Source: Bacteroidales bacterium
GTDB taxonomy: Bacteria; Bacteroidota; Bacteroidia; Bacteroidales; F082
Length of the DNA stretch: 38,401 nucleotides
Direction of reading: 5' to 3'
Assembly (NCBI GenBank): GCA_017965765.1
Contig: JAGCPJ010000045.1
Location: 1 to 38,401 of the forward strand
Shown here: positions 17,716 to 26,373 of the stretch, piece by piece
How positions within the stretch are numbered: position 1 is the first letter of the stretch
Layout of the letters: the number at the start of each line of letters is the position of its first letter
Notes under the pieces: generated by a model
The model's database searches: none
What the model was told of the DNA's origin: nothing
The model's input: the letters and a program-made list of their open reading frames with translations, nothing else
Position numbers and translations under genes: made by a program

Positions 17716-18423
17716 ATGAACAAGAATGGGGCCAAAAAAGGATGGATCAAGGTGATTCGCGGTTTTTTTATGGCATTGGGGATATTCTTTTTCCTGATGC
17801 TGTTGCTTGCCCTGACGCCATTGCCCTACTACATGCACTACAACCTTGGCGTCGTCGGCAAGGAAGAGCCGTCGTTTGACCCTGACGTGGTGGTGATGTT
17901 CGGTGGCGCTGGGATGCCCTCGAGGGGCAACCTCATGCGATTGTACTACACCGCCGAATACGCCAACAAATACCATTTGCCTGTCATCATCGCCCATCCC
18001 CAAGACAGCCTCTGCCATGCAGAGATGCGCCGTTATCTGGTCCAAAGCGGTGTTCCGTCCTCCGACATCAGCTTCATGACCCAAGGCGGTAACACCCGGG
18101 CACAGGCATTGGGGATGATGGAGGAGTGCCCACAACTGACCTCGAAGCACTTGCTGGTTGTCACCTCTACCCCGCATCTCAAAAGGGCGGTGAAGAGCAT
18201 GGAGAAAGTCGGTTTCCGGCATATCAAAGGCATCGCCGCCCATGAAGCCACGGTGGATTTCGACCTGTCCGTTACCTCACGGGAACTCAAAGGCAACAAG
18301 ATCATCCCAGCGGTGAGAAGCACCAAGATCCGCTACAATTTCTGGAATTATCTCACCATGGAGATCACCTGTCTCCGCGAATACACGGCCTTAAGCTATT
18401 ACAAGATCAAAGGTTGGATTTGA
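17716..18423 (+). CDS. YdcF/SanA-like DUF218 membrane protein
   Basis: The 235-aa product has one N-terminal membrane segment (about 15-37, [20 protein letters not shown]) and a DUF218 domain: [18 protein letters not shown] (55-72), then a [15 protein letters not shown] segment and [22 protein letters not shown]. Relatives SanA and ElyC affect envelope integrity and peptidoglycan or lipid-carrier metabolism, but the reaction is not settled. The gene lies between lpxC and lpxD in the opposite orientation and overlaps the lpxD 3' end by 17 bp. It therefore splits what is usually one lpx cluster. Confidence 0.8.
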   Translation: MNKNGAKKGWIKVIRGFFMALGIFFFLMLLLALTPLPYYMHYNLGVVGKEEPSFDPDVVVMFGGAGMPSRGNLMRLYYTAEYANKYHLPVIIAHPQDSLCHAEMRRYLVQSGVPSSDISFMTQGGNTRAQALGMMEECPQLTSKHLLVVTSTPHLKRAVKSMEKVGFRHIKGIAAHEATVDFDLSVTSRELKGNKIIPAVRSTKIRYNFWNYLTMEITCLREYTALSYYKIKGWI

Positions 18424-19447
18424 GTTCCTTAAGCTCTTTTTCGAGCGCATCCAACTTGCGCGCCATCTCATCGATATGACGGAAACGGGCGTTTGCCACC
18501 AGGTATTGGCGCAAAGGCTGGATCGGGGTCCCCATGAACTCCTGGTTTTCCACCTTGATGTCGCCCATCACGCCACACTGACCCCCGAATTTGGAGCCGT
18601 CAGCGATATGCAGATGACCCACGAAGCCCGATTGTCCACCCACCACGCAGTTCTTGCCGAGATGTGTTGAGCCGCTGACCCCGACCTGGGCGGCCAAGGC
18701 GGAGTTCTCCCCTACTTCGACATTATGCGCCAGATGCACCAGATTGTCGAGTTTGACACCCTTATGGATACGAGTGGAACCCATGGTGGAACGGTCGATG
18801 GTGGTGTTGGCACCAATCTCCACATCGTCGTCGATCACCACATTGCCCACCTGCGGGATCTTCTCATAATGTCCATCCTCCTGTGGCGCAAAGCCGAAGC
18901 CGTCGGCACCGATGACCGCACCTGCGTGAAGGATGCAACGTTTGCCCACCACAGTGTTGCGGTACAACTTGACCCCGGGGTAGAGCGTGGTGCCGTCGCC
19001 GACGACGCAACCGTCACCTACATAGACTTGAGGGTAGATCTTGACATCGTTGCCGATGCGAGCATGCTCTCCGATGAAGGCAAATTCCCCAAGATAGAGG
19101 TTGTCGCCACATTGCGCTGAAGCAGACACAAAGGCCAACGAAGAGATGCCCTCCTTTTGCTGTGTCATCTGGTCATAGAACGACAGCAGCTTCCCAAAAG
19201 AAGCGTATGCATCCTGTACACGGATCAAAGTAGCCGCGACGGGCTTCTCCGGAACAAAACTATCGTTGACGATGACCGCCGACGATTGGGTTTCATAGAT
19301 GTAGGAAGTGTATTTCGGATTGGCCAGAAAGCTCAGCATACCTGGCGCACCTTCCTCTATCTTAGCCACATTCCACAACTCGGTATTCGGATCTCCATCC
19401 ACGGTGCCGCCCAACAAGGCTGCAATTTGCGAGGCAGTAAACTTCAT
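18407..19447 (-). CDS. lpxD: UDP-3-O-acylglucosamine N-acyltransferase LpxD
   Basis: LpxD adds the second 3-hydroxyacyl chain in lipid A synthesis, after LpxC. The 346-aa length matches the family. An N-terminal uridine-binding domain (about 1-100) is followed by the hexapeptide left-handed helix (about 105-310). The catalytic His241 lies in [12 protein letters not shown]. The C-terminal helix ([20 protein letters not shown]) is the ACP-binding extension. It lies 7 nt after the small gene 19455-19913 and is probably co-transcribed with it. Its 3' end overlaps the YdcF-like gene. Confidence 0.96.
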   Translation of the reverse strand: MKFTASQIAALLGGTVDGDPNTELWNVAKIEEGAPGMLSFLANPKYTSYIYETQSSAVIVNDSFVPEKPVAATLIRVQDAYASFGKLLSFYDQMTQQKEGISSLAFVSASAQCGDNLYLGEFAFIGEHARIGNDVKIYPQVYVGDGCVVGDGTTLYPGVKLYRNTVVGKRCILHAGAVIGADGFGFAPQEDGHYEKIPQVGNVVIDDDVEIGANTTIDRSTMGSTRIHKGVKLDNLVHLAHNVEVGENSALAAQVGVSGSTHLGKNCVVGGQSGFVGHLHIADGSKFGGQCGVMGDIKVENQEFMGTPIQPLRQYLVANARFRHIDEMARKLDALEKELKELKSNL

Positions 19448-19454
19448 TTCTCTA

Positions 19455-19913
19455 TCAGATTACATTATATTCTTTTTTCAACTCAGCGATCGCCTGCTCC
19501 ACGAAGGGATTGGGCAAGGCCACCAGGGCTTGGGCGATGATGGCGACATCCGTGTCGTTCTCGGCCTTGTCAAACGTCGTGTTGATCTGGCCGACGAGTT
19601 CCTCCTTGGACCGTTTCACCGCGTCCCATGTCGCATCAGAAACGTAAAGTTGCTGCGCCATATTGTGTTCGAACTCATCTTCTATGTTCTGAAGCAGGGC
19701 GATATGGAAGGTGTCCTTCGCCATGCCTTGGACATAGACACGTTTTACAAGCACGGGAAGTTGGGAGCGTTCCAGAAACAGCAAGAGTCGCTCGCAGGCC
19801 TGGATCTTAAGCGGCGTAGTCATCTTGGCCGTTGCAATGCGCATCTCCGCCCTGGCTTTCATACGCCATTCCAACTCCTTCATCTTCAGTTTTCTGTTGA
19901 AAAAGAAACCCAT
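19455..19913 (-). CDS. Conserved hypothetical protein upstream of lpxD
   Basis: I do not recognise a named function. The 152-aa product has no signal peptide. It starts [20 protein letters not shown], is Met/Lys-rich at the N-terminus, and is mostly helical by composition with few Gly or Pro. The segment [21 protein letters not shown] suggests a conserved soluble domain. Proteins of this kind occur in Bacteroidota genomes as uncharacterised families. It is 7 nt upstream of lpxD in the same direction, so it is likely expressed with it. No good minus-strand -7 box was identified in the short space up to the heptamer repeat at 19945. Confidence 0.75.
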   Translation of the reverse strand: MGFFFNRKLKMKELEWRMKARAEMRIATAKMTTPLKIQACERLLLFLERSQLPVLVKRVYVQGMAKDTFHIALLQNIEDEFEHNMAQQLYVSDATWDAVKRSKEELVGQINTTFDKAENDTDVAIIAQALVALPNPFVEQAIAELKKEYNVI

Positions 19914-19944
19914 AATGTTTAGATTTTTCGCAAAAGTACAAATA

Positions 19945-19976
19945 AATGCGGAATGCAGAATGCGGAATGCGGAATT
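19945..19976 (+). repeat. Four tandem AATGCGG heptamers upstream of aspC
   Basis: Units AATGCGG, AATGCAG, AATGCGG, AATGCGG are followed by AATT. They lie between the divergent small gene and the aspC promoter, four bases before the -7 box. An almost identical copy, also ending in AATT and in the same orientation, follows aspC at 21253-21284. Confidence 0.9.
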
Positions 19977-19980
19977 ATCG

Positions 19981-19988
19981 TAACTTTG
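19981..19988 (+). promoter_or_regulatory. -7 promoter box of aspC
   Basis: TAACTTTG followed by CAG is a perfect -7 element, 57 nt before the aspC start. The leader contains repeated ATCTTTAA-like words (19998-20032) and is very AT-rich, as is usual for translation initiation in this phylum. Confidence 0.7.
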
Positions 19989-20044
19989 CAGTCCTTAAAT
20001 CTTTTCATCTTTAAATATTGAAATCTTTAAATCATCAATAAATC

Positions 20045-21253
20045 ATGAGTGAAATCATCCTCTCGAACAGAGTTTTGAACATGGCCGAATCCGCAACGCT
20101 GGCCATGACCAACAAAAGCCGTGAGCTGAAGGCCCAAGGCATCGACGTTATCAGCCTGAGCATCGGCGAGCCCGACTTCAACACCCCCGTATCAGCCAAG
20201 CAAGCCGGCATCGACGCCATCAACGGCAACGACACGCACTATCCGCCCGTCCCTGGCACGCCTGCCCTCCGCAAGGCCATCGCCAACAAGCTGAAACGCG
20301 ACAACGGCTTGGACTACAAGGACACCGACATCCTCGTCTCGAACGGTGCCAAGCAGGCCATCAACAACGTACTGCTGGCCATCGTCAACGACGGTGACGA
20401 AGTCATCATCCCGGCACCGTTCTGGGTCTCCTACCCCGAAATGGTGAAGCTGAGCGGCGGCGTTCCCGTCATCGTGAAGAGCGACATGGCCCATGATTTC
20501 AAGATCACTGCCGAACAACTGGAGAAGGCCATCACCCCAAAGACCAAGGCCCTGCTCATCAACACCCCCTGCAACCCTAGCGGCTCCGTCTTCACCAAAG
20601 CCGAGCTGACCGCCATCGCAGAAGTGCTGAAGAAATACCCCAACATCATCGTCATCTCTGACGAGATCTACGAGTTCATCCAATACGAACACAAGCACGA
20701 GAGCATGGGACAGTTCGACTTCCTGAAGGACCGTCTCGTCATCGTCAACGGTGTGGCCAAAGGCTATGCCATGACAGGTTGGCGCATCGGCTACATCGCC
20801 GCTCCTCAAGCCATCGTGAAGGCCACCAACAAGATCCAGGGCCAGATCACCTCCGGCATCTGCACCATCGCTCAAGCCGCTGCCGTGAAGGCCATGGAAC
20901 TCTGCCCCGAGAACTCCAAGGAGATCCAGGACATGCTGGCCGCCTTCCGTCACCGCCGCGACACCTTCGTGAAACTGCTCAACGAGATCCCAGGCGTGAA
21001 GTGCAACACCCCCGCCGGTGCCTTCTATGTGTTCCCCGAGATGAAGTCGTTCTACGGCAAGACCGACGGCGAGACCGTCATCAAGGGCAGCGACGACCTC
21101 TGCATGTGGCTGCTCTACAATGCCCATGTAGCCTGCGTGGCTGGTAACGCCTTCGGCAACGACGACTGCATCCGTCTCTCCTACGCCACCTCTGAGGACA
21201 AGCTTATCGAAGCGGTGAAGCGTATCAAAGCCGCCTTGGCCAAGTTGCATTAA
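20045..21253 (+). CDS. aspC: Pyridoxal-phosphate aminotransferase, aspartate type
   Basis: The 402-aa product is a class I/II aminotransferase of the aspartate subfamily, moving amino groups between aspartate and 2-oxoglutarate or similar pairs. The PLP lysine is Lys239 in VAKGYAMTGWRIGY. Other family motifs are VISLSIGEPDFNTP near the N-terminus, NTPCNPSG, VISDEIYEFI with the PLP-pyridine Asp, and a C-terminal CIRLSYATSED with the substrate-carboxylate Arg. Length and motifs are normal. Substrate is not fixed by sequence alone. The gene is flanked by the two heptamer repeats. Confidence 0.93.
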   Translation: MSEIILSNRVLNMAESATLAMTNKSRELKAQGIDVISLSIGEPDFNTPVSAKQAGIDAINGNDTHYPPVPGTPALRKAIANKLKRDNGLDYKDTDILVSNGAKQAINNVLLAIVNDGDEVIIPAPFWVSYPEMVKLSGGVPVIVKSDMAHDFKITAEQLEKAITPKTKALLINTPCNPSGSVFTKAELTAIAEVLKKYPNIIVISDEIYEFIQYEHKHESMGQFDFLKDRLVIVNGVAKGYAMTGWRIGYIAAPQAIVKATNKIQGQITSGICTIAQAAAVKAMELCPENSKEIQDMLAAFRHRRDTFVKLLNEIPGVKCNTPAGAFYVFPEMKSFYGKTDGETVIKGSDDLCMWLLYNAHVACVAGNAFGNDDCIRLSYATSEDKLIEAVKRIKAALAKLH

Positions 21254-21284
21254 ATGCGGAATGCGGAATGCGAAATGCGGAATT
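21253..21284 (+). repeat. Four tandem AATGCGG heptamers downstream of aspC
   Basis: Units AATGCGG, AATGCGG, AATGCGA, AATGCGG plus AATT begin at the last base of the aspC stop codon. They run through the start codon (21268) of the next gene, whose first residues MRNAEL are encoded by the repeat. It forms a 32-bp imperfect direct repeat with 19945-19976. Confidence 0.9.
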
Positions 21285-22269
21285 GATTGAGCGTTTTTTT
21301 CGGTTGAAAGCGCTGGTCGTCGGTGACGTGATGATCGACACCTACACGGAAGGTGTGGTGGAACGCATGTCGCCCGAGGCCCCCGTGCCCATCGTCAACG
21401 TGAAGAAAAGATTCGCGCGCCTGGGTGGTGCCGCCAACGTGGCGCTCAATCTGAAAGCCCTGGGAGCAAAGCCTATCCTCTGCTCCGTCATCGGAAACGA
21501 CGGCAACGGTGAGTTGCTCCTCAAACTGATGCATCAGTCGGGACTCGACACCGATGGCTTTGCCCTAAGCGCAACCCGCATGACCACTGTCAAACACCGC
21601 ATCTTCAACGGCGACCGGCAAGTGCTTCGCATCGACGAAGAAGACACCTTCGATCTCACTGGAGAAGAACATGACGACCTGTTGAACGTCATCAAAACGG
21701 CCATGTCAGCGGAACGTTTCGATGTTGTCATCCTTCAGGACTACAACAAAGGCGTCCTCACAGAGAAGACGATCGCGGCCCTCCTCGACCTGGCCCAACA
21801 GCAAGGTGTTCCCGTAGTCGTTGACCCCAAGAAGAAGAACTTCTTCGCCTACCAAGGCGTGACGCTCTTCAAACCCAATGCCAAAGAACTCCGCGAGGGT
21901 CTCGGCGTGACCGCCGAGACCCCGGAGGAGCTACAACTGGCCATGGCCACGCTCCAAAGCAAAATCGGCTGCGAATACCTGATGGTCACCCTCTCCGAGA
22001 AAGGCGTGACGATGCTTCATGACCATGTTTTCCATCACCTTCCCGCACTTCCCAGGAACATCGTTGACGTGTCAGGAGCCGGTGACACCGTGTTAAGCGT
22101 GGCCGCCTTATGTATCGCCTCAGGGAAAGCATTACCTATGGCCCCAGAAACCATCGCGTTCTTATCGAACATCGCCGGAGGATTGGTCTGCGAGTCGGCA
22201 GGCGTGGTGCCTATCGACAAAAGCCGATTCCAACGGGAAATCCAACGGCTCTGTATCGGCAATGACTGA
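21268..22269 (+). CDS. hldA: HldE/RfaE-type heptose-7-phosphate kinase (PfkB family)
   Basis: The 333-aa product aligns in pattern with the kinase half of E. coli HldE, which phosphorylates D-glycero-D-manno-heptose 7-phosphate for the LPS core. Segments are ALVVGDVMIDTYTEG, ERMSPEAPVPIVNV, LGGAANVALNLKALGA and the PfkB signature DVSGAGDTV with catalytic Asp273. The cytidylyltransferase half of HldE is absent, so it would be elsewhere. The start is uncertain: ATG 21268 lies inside the heptamer repeat, and the in-frame TTG at 21283 (giving LIERFFRLK) is an alternative. It overlaps menG by 8 bp. Confidence 0.82.
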   Translation: MRNAELIERFFRLKALVVGDVMIDTYTEGVVERMSPEAPVPIVNVKKRFARLGGAANVALNLKALGAKPILCSVIGNDGNGELLLKLMHQSGLDTDGFALSATRMTTVKHRIFNGDRQVLRIDEEDTFDLTGEEHDDLLNVIKTAMSAERFDVVILQDYNKGVLTEKTIAALLDLAQQQGVPVVVDPKKKNFFAYQGVTLFKPNAKELREGLGVTAETPEELQLAMATLQSKIGCEYLMVTLSEKGVTMLHDHVFHHLPALPRNIVDVSGAGDTVLSVAALCIASGKALPMAPETIAFLSNIAGGLVCESAGVVPIDKSRFQREIQRLCIGND

Positions 22270-22966
22270 CCAGCACACCATCACCACGATGTTCGACGAC
22301 ATCGCGCCCCATTATGACCAGCTGAACCATCTGCTGTCGCTCAACATCGACAAGCGATGGCGCAAAAGGCTCTCCCAAGCCATCACCCGCCAACGCCCCC
22401 TGTCCATCCTCGATGTGGCCACTGGAACCGCCGACCAAGCCATCCAACTGGCCAAAGACCATCCTCAAGCCAGCATCACCGGCATCGACCTTTCCGAAAA
22501 AATGCTTGAGATCGGAAAGAAGAAAGTCGCAAAAAAGAAACTGGAGGAGCGCATCCACCTCCTGACAGGCGATGCCTCCGCCCTCCCCTTCGACGACGAC
22601 AGCTTCGATGCGGTAACGGTGAGTTTTGGCGTACGCAATTTCAGCAATCTCGAACAAGGGTTACAGGAGATGCTGCGGGTTACCAAAGACCACGGCATCC
22701 TGGCGATCCTGGAGTTCTCCCAACCCCAAAACCTGTTTCGAATCCCCTACCGATGCTACTTCAACCACCTGTTGCCCCGCATCGGGCAAACCGTTTCCAA
22801 GAACAACACCGCCTACACCTACCTTCCGGCATCTGTAGCTGCTTTCCCCAATCCCGAAGAATTCACCCGACTTCTTGAAGTCGCCGGCCTACGCCACATC
22901 AAAAGGCAAACGCTCAGCAGCGGCATTGCCACCTTATACACCGGAAACGTAGAAAAAACGACATAG
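22262..22966 (+). CDS. menG: Demethylmenaquinone methyltransferase (UbiE/MenG)
   Basis: MenG makes menaquinone by C-methylation of demethylmenaquinone using S-adenosylmethionine. The 234-aa product has SAM motif I LDVATGTADQAI, followed by ITGIDLSEKMLEIGKKK, then DDDSFDAVTVSFGVRNFSN, which is characteristic of UbiE/MenG. Length is normal. The start overlaps the hldA-like stop by 8 bp. The gene pair menG-porT is found together in many Bacteroidota, and that neighbour follows here 43 nt later. Confidence 0.94.
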   Translation: MTDQHTITTMFDDIAPHYDQLNHLLSLNIDKRWRKRLSQAITRQRPLSILDVATGTADQAIQLAKDHPQASITGIDLSEKMLEIGKKKVAKKKLEERIHLLTGDASALPFDDDSFDAVTVSFGVRNFSNLEQGLQEMLRVTKDHGILAILEFSQPQNLFRIPYRCYFNHLLPRIGQTVSKNNTAYTYLPASVAAFPNPEEFTRLLEVAGLRHIKRQTLSSGIATLYTGNVEKTT

Positions 22967-23009
22967 ACACACAATAAAAAGACGCCATTTTCCGTTATGA
23001 CGTATCAAC

Positions 23010-23810
23010 ATGAACACCGTGAAAAAGACACTATCCATCTTCCTTCTCCTGGCATTGACTTTTGCTTGCCTGACTGAGACCCAGGCACAAAGGAGAAAGG
23101 TCATGTATCTCCAGACATACGATGCCGCTCCGTATCACTTCGGTTTCTTGCTCGGATTCAACATGATGGGCTATAATCTCAACCTCAAGGACAGTTATCA
23201 ATTCGAAACCCACGATGGCACCACCACCCTCCCGGCATCTGTTGTGGGCACCCACGACACCTATCGCATCAGAAGCGTTGAAAGCAACATAGGTCCTGGT
23301 TTTTCCGTAGGCGTCATCGGAGACTTGCGAATCAGCGATTATTTCAATCTACGCTTTTTACCCACACTCACCTTGGGAGCCTTTAAAACCATTGAATACG
23401 TGATGGTTGACAACTATGACAACATCTTTATTGAAGAGTCGAAGGACCGTGGTGCCGTGTTTTTTGAATGGCCGTTGCATGTCAAATACCGCTCAAAACG
23501 CTACAACAACATCGGTGCCTATCTCATCGGTGGTGTAAACTACAAGATGTACCTCAGCGGAACGGAGAAACACATGTACTCCAACGGTGTTCCCGGGTTG
23601 GTGCAAATTGGCTTTAGCGACGTGGCCTTGGAGGTCGGTGCCGGTTACGACATTTACAACCAATGGTTCAAGATGGGTGTGGAACTCAAAGCCAGTTTCG
23701 GATTGCTCAACCTGTTGAAGACCGACCAGCTATCCATGGAATTCTTATACAACTCTCCGCTTGAAGCACTGAAAAACAATCAGTTACAACTTTCATTCAC
23801 ATTTGAATAA
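23010..23810 (+). CDS. porT: PorT-like outer-membrane protein (type IX secretion)
   Basis: The 266-aa product starts with a signal peptide (about 1-26, ending TETQA) followed by QRRK and alternating beta strands of an outer-membrane barrel, with HFGFLLGFNMMGYNLNL early and LQLSFTFE at the end. PorT is needed for type IX secretion and gliding in Bacteroidota, and its gene often follows ubiE/menG, as here. The call uses this synteny, the length, the RRK-H-FGF start and the barrel pattern. A general PorT-superfamily barrel without a secretion role cannot be ruled out. Confidence 0.75.
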   Translation: MNTVKKTLSIFLLLALTFACLTETQAQRRKVMYLQTYDAAPYHFGFLLGFNMMGYNLNLKDSYQFETHDGTTTLPASVVGTHDTYRIRSVESNIGPGFSVGVIGDLRISDYFNLRFLPTLTLGAFKTIEYVMVDNYDNIFIEESKDRGAVFFEWPLHVKYRSKRYNNIGAYLIGGVNYKMYLSGTEKHMYSNGVPGLVQIGFSDVALEVGAGYDIYNQWFKMGVELKASFGLLNLLKTDQLSMEFLYNSPLEALKNNQLQLSFTFE

Positions 23811-23826
23811 AAATTTTTCGGTAGTT

Positions 23827-23860
23827 TTTGTTGGAGGTATCATTTTTTTATCTAATTTTG
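23827..23860 (+). promoter_or_regulatory. tRNA-Glu promoter
   Basis: The -7 box TAATTTTG (23853-23860, followed by CAG) has a TTTG -33 box at 23827-23830, 22 nt upstream. This is one of the best complete promoters in the window. It lies 20 nt before the tRNA. Confidence 0.75.
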
Positions 23861-23880
23861 CAGCGTCAAAAATGACGGAT

Positions 23881-23954
23881 GGTCTCTTCGTCTAGTCTGG
23901 TCAGGACGTCAGGTTTTCATCCTGGTAACTCGGGTTCAAATCCCGGAGAGACTA
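23881..23954 (+). tRNA. tRNA-Glu (anticodon TTC)
   Basis: The cloverleaf can be drawn by hand. The acceptor stem is GGTCTCT paired with AGAGACT (G-U at the first pair) and the discriminator is A at 23954. The anticodon stem TCAGG/CCTGG holds the loop TTTTCAT, giving anticodon TTC. The T arm CTCGG-GTTCAAA-TCCCGG region carries the GTTCAAA loop. CCA is not encoded. A promoter lies directly upstream and an intrinsic terminator directly downstream, so this is a single-gene unit. Confidence 0.95.
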
Positions 23955-23955
23955 C

Positions 23956-23980
23956 AAGCCCGCTAACAGCGGGCTTTTTT
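23956..23980 (+). terminator. Intrinsic terminator after tRNA-Glu
   Basis: AAGCCCGC (23956-23963), loop TAACA, GCGGGCTT (23969-23976), followed by a T-run to 23980. An 8-bp GC-rich stem plus T-tract is a standard intrinsic terminator. The A-rich side on the other strand is short, so it mainly serves the tRNA. Confidence 0.92.
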
Positions 23981-23982
23981 TA

Positions 23983-23990
23983 TATCTTTG
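23983..23990 (+). promoter_or_regulatory. Orphan -7 promoter box facing the receptor gene's 3' end
   Basis: TATCTTTG followed by CAGCATT is a perfect plus-strand -7 element, but the next gene on the right is on the minus strand (the TonB receptor, ending at 24018). Either it drives an antisense RNA into the receptor's 3' end, or it is left over from a plus-strand gene that was displaced. The same 16 bases ATATCTTTGCAGCATT occur at the promoter at 36473. Confidence 0.5.
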
Positions 23991-24017
23991 CAGCATTGTA
24001 AACTATATTAGATTGTA

Positions 24018-26360
24018 TCATAACCAAACCTTGTAACTAAACGAAGGAATCAGCGGGAAAAAGGACCGTTGCCAAAGCAATGCTGGGTCATCGGGATAAC
24101 GACCCCAACTAATAGGATCACCGTTTTTATCGCCATAGAAATAATAATATGGATTTAGACGACAATATGCGTTGTAAACGGAGAAAGTCCATTCAGCGTT
24201 TCGGCCTTTCTTATCCACCGTTTTCCAGTGTGCCGACAAGTCAAGCCGATGATAATCGCGCATACGTTCACTGTTGCGCTCGCCATAGATATTTGCCTCT
24301 TCGAAATACACCTCTCCGTCGGGAGTGATGACGGGAACATTTTGCACACCTACAACAGGTGTAAAAGGTAAACCAGTATGAAAAGTCCACAAAGCACTGA
24401 ACGACCATTTCTCGTCCAATTTGTAGTTCAAATTGAAGTTGACCGAATGCGGTCGGTCATATTCAAAGACATATTCCTTGCCATTGTTAATATGATTAAA
24501 TTGGCGTGTGGTGTGCGAATAGGTATAACCCAGATAACCACCGATGGTGCCATAATCAAACTTGATTAAGGTCTCAATGCCATACGATTTCCCTTCTCCT
24601 CCGCTCTCCACTTTGCTGTGCCAATCCGAGTCACCTACTAAGATACTAGCACCTTCGCGATAAGTGGCCAAATCATTGAGCAATTTGCAATAAGCATCGA
24701 CCTGCACGTTGATATGACCGTCATGGAAGCCACGCTGCCAGCCTATCGAGACCTGGTCTGACCACGCCGAATGCACACGTCCATCAGCAGGAATCCAAAT
24801 CTCATTGTTCATGATGGAGCCAGGCGTCATCATCAGATGGGAATTTTGCGTGACCCTGGTCGCAGTGAGATTGATAGAAGTTTGGGCGATATGAAAGCTC
24901 CACCTCAATCGTGGCTCCAAAGAAAAATGATGATAATCACCATTGACATAACTACAGATCCTCAAACCCAGCGAACCATCCGCCCAAGAGCCGAACATCA
25001 GTTTGTTGTCGAGATAAAACGAATTTTCGAACACCCTAGAAATGTCGGAAAAAACACTTGAAATATTACTGCTGAAAAAATGATTGGGTTGATAGGTCAG
25101 AAAGGAAGACTGCACACCGCACTCAAGCGTCAATGCATTGGACGCGAATAGTTTCCAGTCGGAACGCAGCGAAAGGTCACCAACCCTTGAGACTCCCTTA
25201 CTAAAAAAATCAGTGGTGTCGATCAGATTGACCACATGAGTCTTCAGTTTGTTTTTGAGACGATAATGTGTGAACGACAAGGTGTTGGAAGAAAACAATC
25301 TTGAATTGATGGCGCTGTTCCACTGGCCCGAGATGAGATAGTTACCCCAAATATTTGAAATGCTGTTGCGTTCCTTGCCTAAGCCGCTGTCTTCGTTCTT
25401 CCAAATGCGGAGGTAGTCGTCACCTTCATAAAGGTTGAACACCAACGTGTTTTTGGCATCATGGTTCCAGGTGTATTTCGCATTGACATCATGAAAACCA
25501 TAGACAATGCTGTTGTCTTGAGCCCCAGAGTCTCTGCTGATTTGGCTAAGGACAAAAAGCAAGGCCTCAGTGACTGTTTTTCGTCCAGTGACAATAAAAC
25601 TGGAATTGTTCAATCCACCGGGACCTTCCACGGCGAAGGCCATGTCTGTCAAGCCAGCGCTGAGCGTGCCTTTAAGCCGAGAGGGATCGCCTCTTTTAGA
25701 GGTGAGGTCCACGATAGATGAAAGTTTGCTGCCAAAACGAGCCGGAAACCCTCCCTTGTAGATATCCATTGTATTGATCATCTCGGAATTGAACACCGAC
25801 ATGAAACCACCCAAGTGGTTGACATAAATCAATGGTACATTGTCGAGCAAATAAAGGTTTTCGCCTGGATTTCCGCCGCGCACAATCATCAAACTAGAAG
25901 CCTCGGTAGCGGACTCGATGCCTGGCAGCTGTTGAGCGGCTTTGATGATGTCGGGACGGCTCCCGATGATAGGCAACTGCTCTATTCTTTTCGAGTTGAG
26001 TGTCAACATGTTGAACGTTTGCCTCTCGATCCTTTCAGCTTTCACTTCGATGACATTCAAGGTTTCGGCCAAAGGACGCAAAGCAATGTGAATGGGTTGT
26101 TCGGGAGCGCTGTTGACAGTGAAGCAGGTGTCTGCATAGCCGATACAGGAGACGCATAATGCGGCTGGAAGTTGAACAGCAATGTTAAAGTAGCCTTTTT
26201 GATCGGTAGCCACGCCTCTACTGCGGTCGTGAAGATATACATTGGCCCCGATGACACTTTCCCCATCGCCAACGTCATGGACGAAACCCAAAAGGTGTTT
26301 CTGTTGGGCATGGACAATAAACGAAGACATCAGAATTATCACAAGAAAAAGTCTTTTCAT
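24018..26360 (-). CDS. TonB-dependent receptor with carboxypeptidase-regulatory-like domain
   Basis: The product has 780 aa from the chosen start MKRLFLVIILMSSFIVHAQQ, an obvious signal peptide. An upstream in-frame ATG (26396) lies inside the preceding gene and would hide that peptide. After it comes a CarboxypepD_reg-like domain (about 22-100: GFVHDVGDGESVIGANVYL), then a plug (RPDIIKAAQQLPGIES, MIVRGGNPGENLYLLDNVPL) and a beta barrel with TGLPFTPV late. Such receptors import ligands across the outer membrane using TonB energy. Substrate is unknown. It follows a DUF4249 lipoprotein by 13 nt, a pairing seen often in Bacteroidota. Confidence 0.93.
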   Translation of the reverse strand: MKRLFLVIILMSSFIVHAQQKHLLGFVHDVGDGESVIGANVYLHDRSRGVATDQKGYFNIAVQLPAALCVSCIGYADTCFTVNSAPEQPIHIALRPLAETLNVIEVKAERIERQTFNMLTLNSKRIEQLPIIGSRPDIIKAAQQLPGIESATEASSLMIVRGGNPGENLYLLDNVPLIYVNHLGGFMSVFNSEMINTMDIYKGGFPARFGSKLSSIVDLTSKRGDPSRLKGTLSAGLTDMAFAVEGPGGLNNSSFIVTGRKTVTEALLFVLSQISRDSGAQDNSIVYGFHDVNAKYTWNHDAKNTLVFNLYEGDDYLRIWKNEDSGLGKERNSISNIWGNYLISGQWNSAINSRLFSSNTLSFTHYRLKNKLKTHVVNLIDTTDFFSKGVSRVGDLSLRSDWKLFASNALTLECGVQSSFLTYQPNHFFSSNISSVFSDISRVFENSFYLDNKLMFGSWADGSLGLRICSYVNGDYHHFSLEPRLRWSFHIAQTSINLTATRVTQNSHLMMTPGSIMNNEIWIPADGRVHSAWSDQVSIGWQRGFHDGHINVQVDAYCKLLNDLATYREGASILVGDSDWHSKVESGGEGKSYGIETLIKFDYGTIGGYLGYTYSHTTRQFNHINNGKEYVFEYDRPHSVNFNLNYKLDEKWSFSALWTFHTGLPFTPVVGVQNVPVITPDGEVYFEEANIYGERNSERMRDYHRLDLSAHWKTVDKKGRNAEWTFSVYNAYCRLNPYYYFYGDKNGDPISWGRYPDDPALLWQRSFFPLIPSFSYKVWL

Positions 26361-26373
26361 AATCCGACAGTTT

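Noticed and set aside
20192-21250. 352-aa antisense open frame across aspC
   Set aside because: Same GC-rich shadow effect; its Val/Asp/Gly/His-rich product has no protein-like pattern.
23881-23954. tRNA-Glu as an integration site for the accessory block to its right
   Set aside because: I found no integrase gene and no second copy of the tRNA 3' end near 31200-31750.
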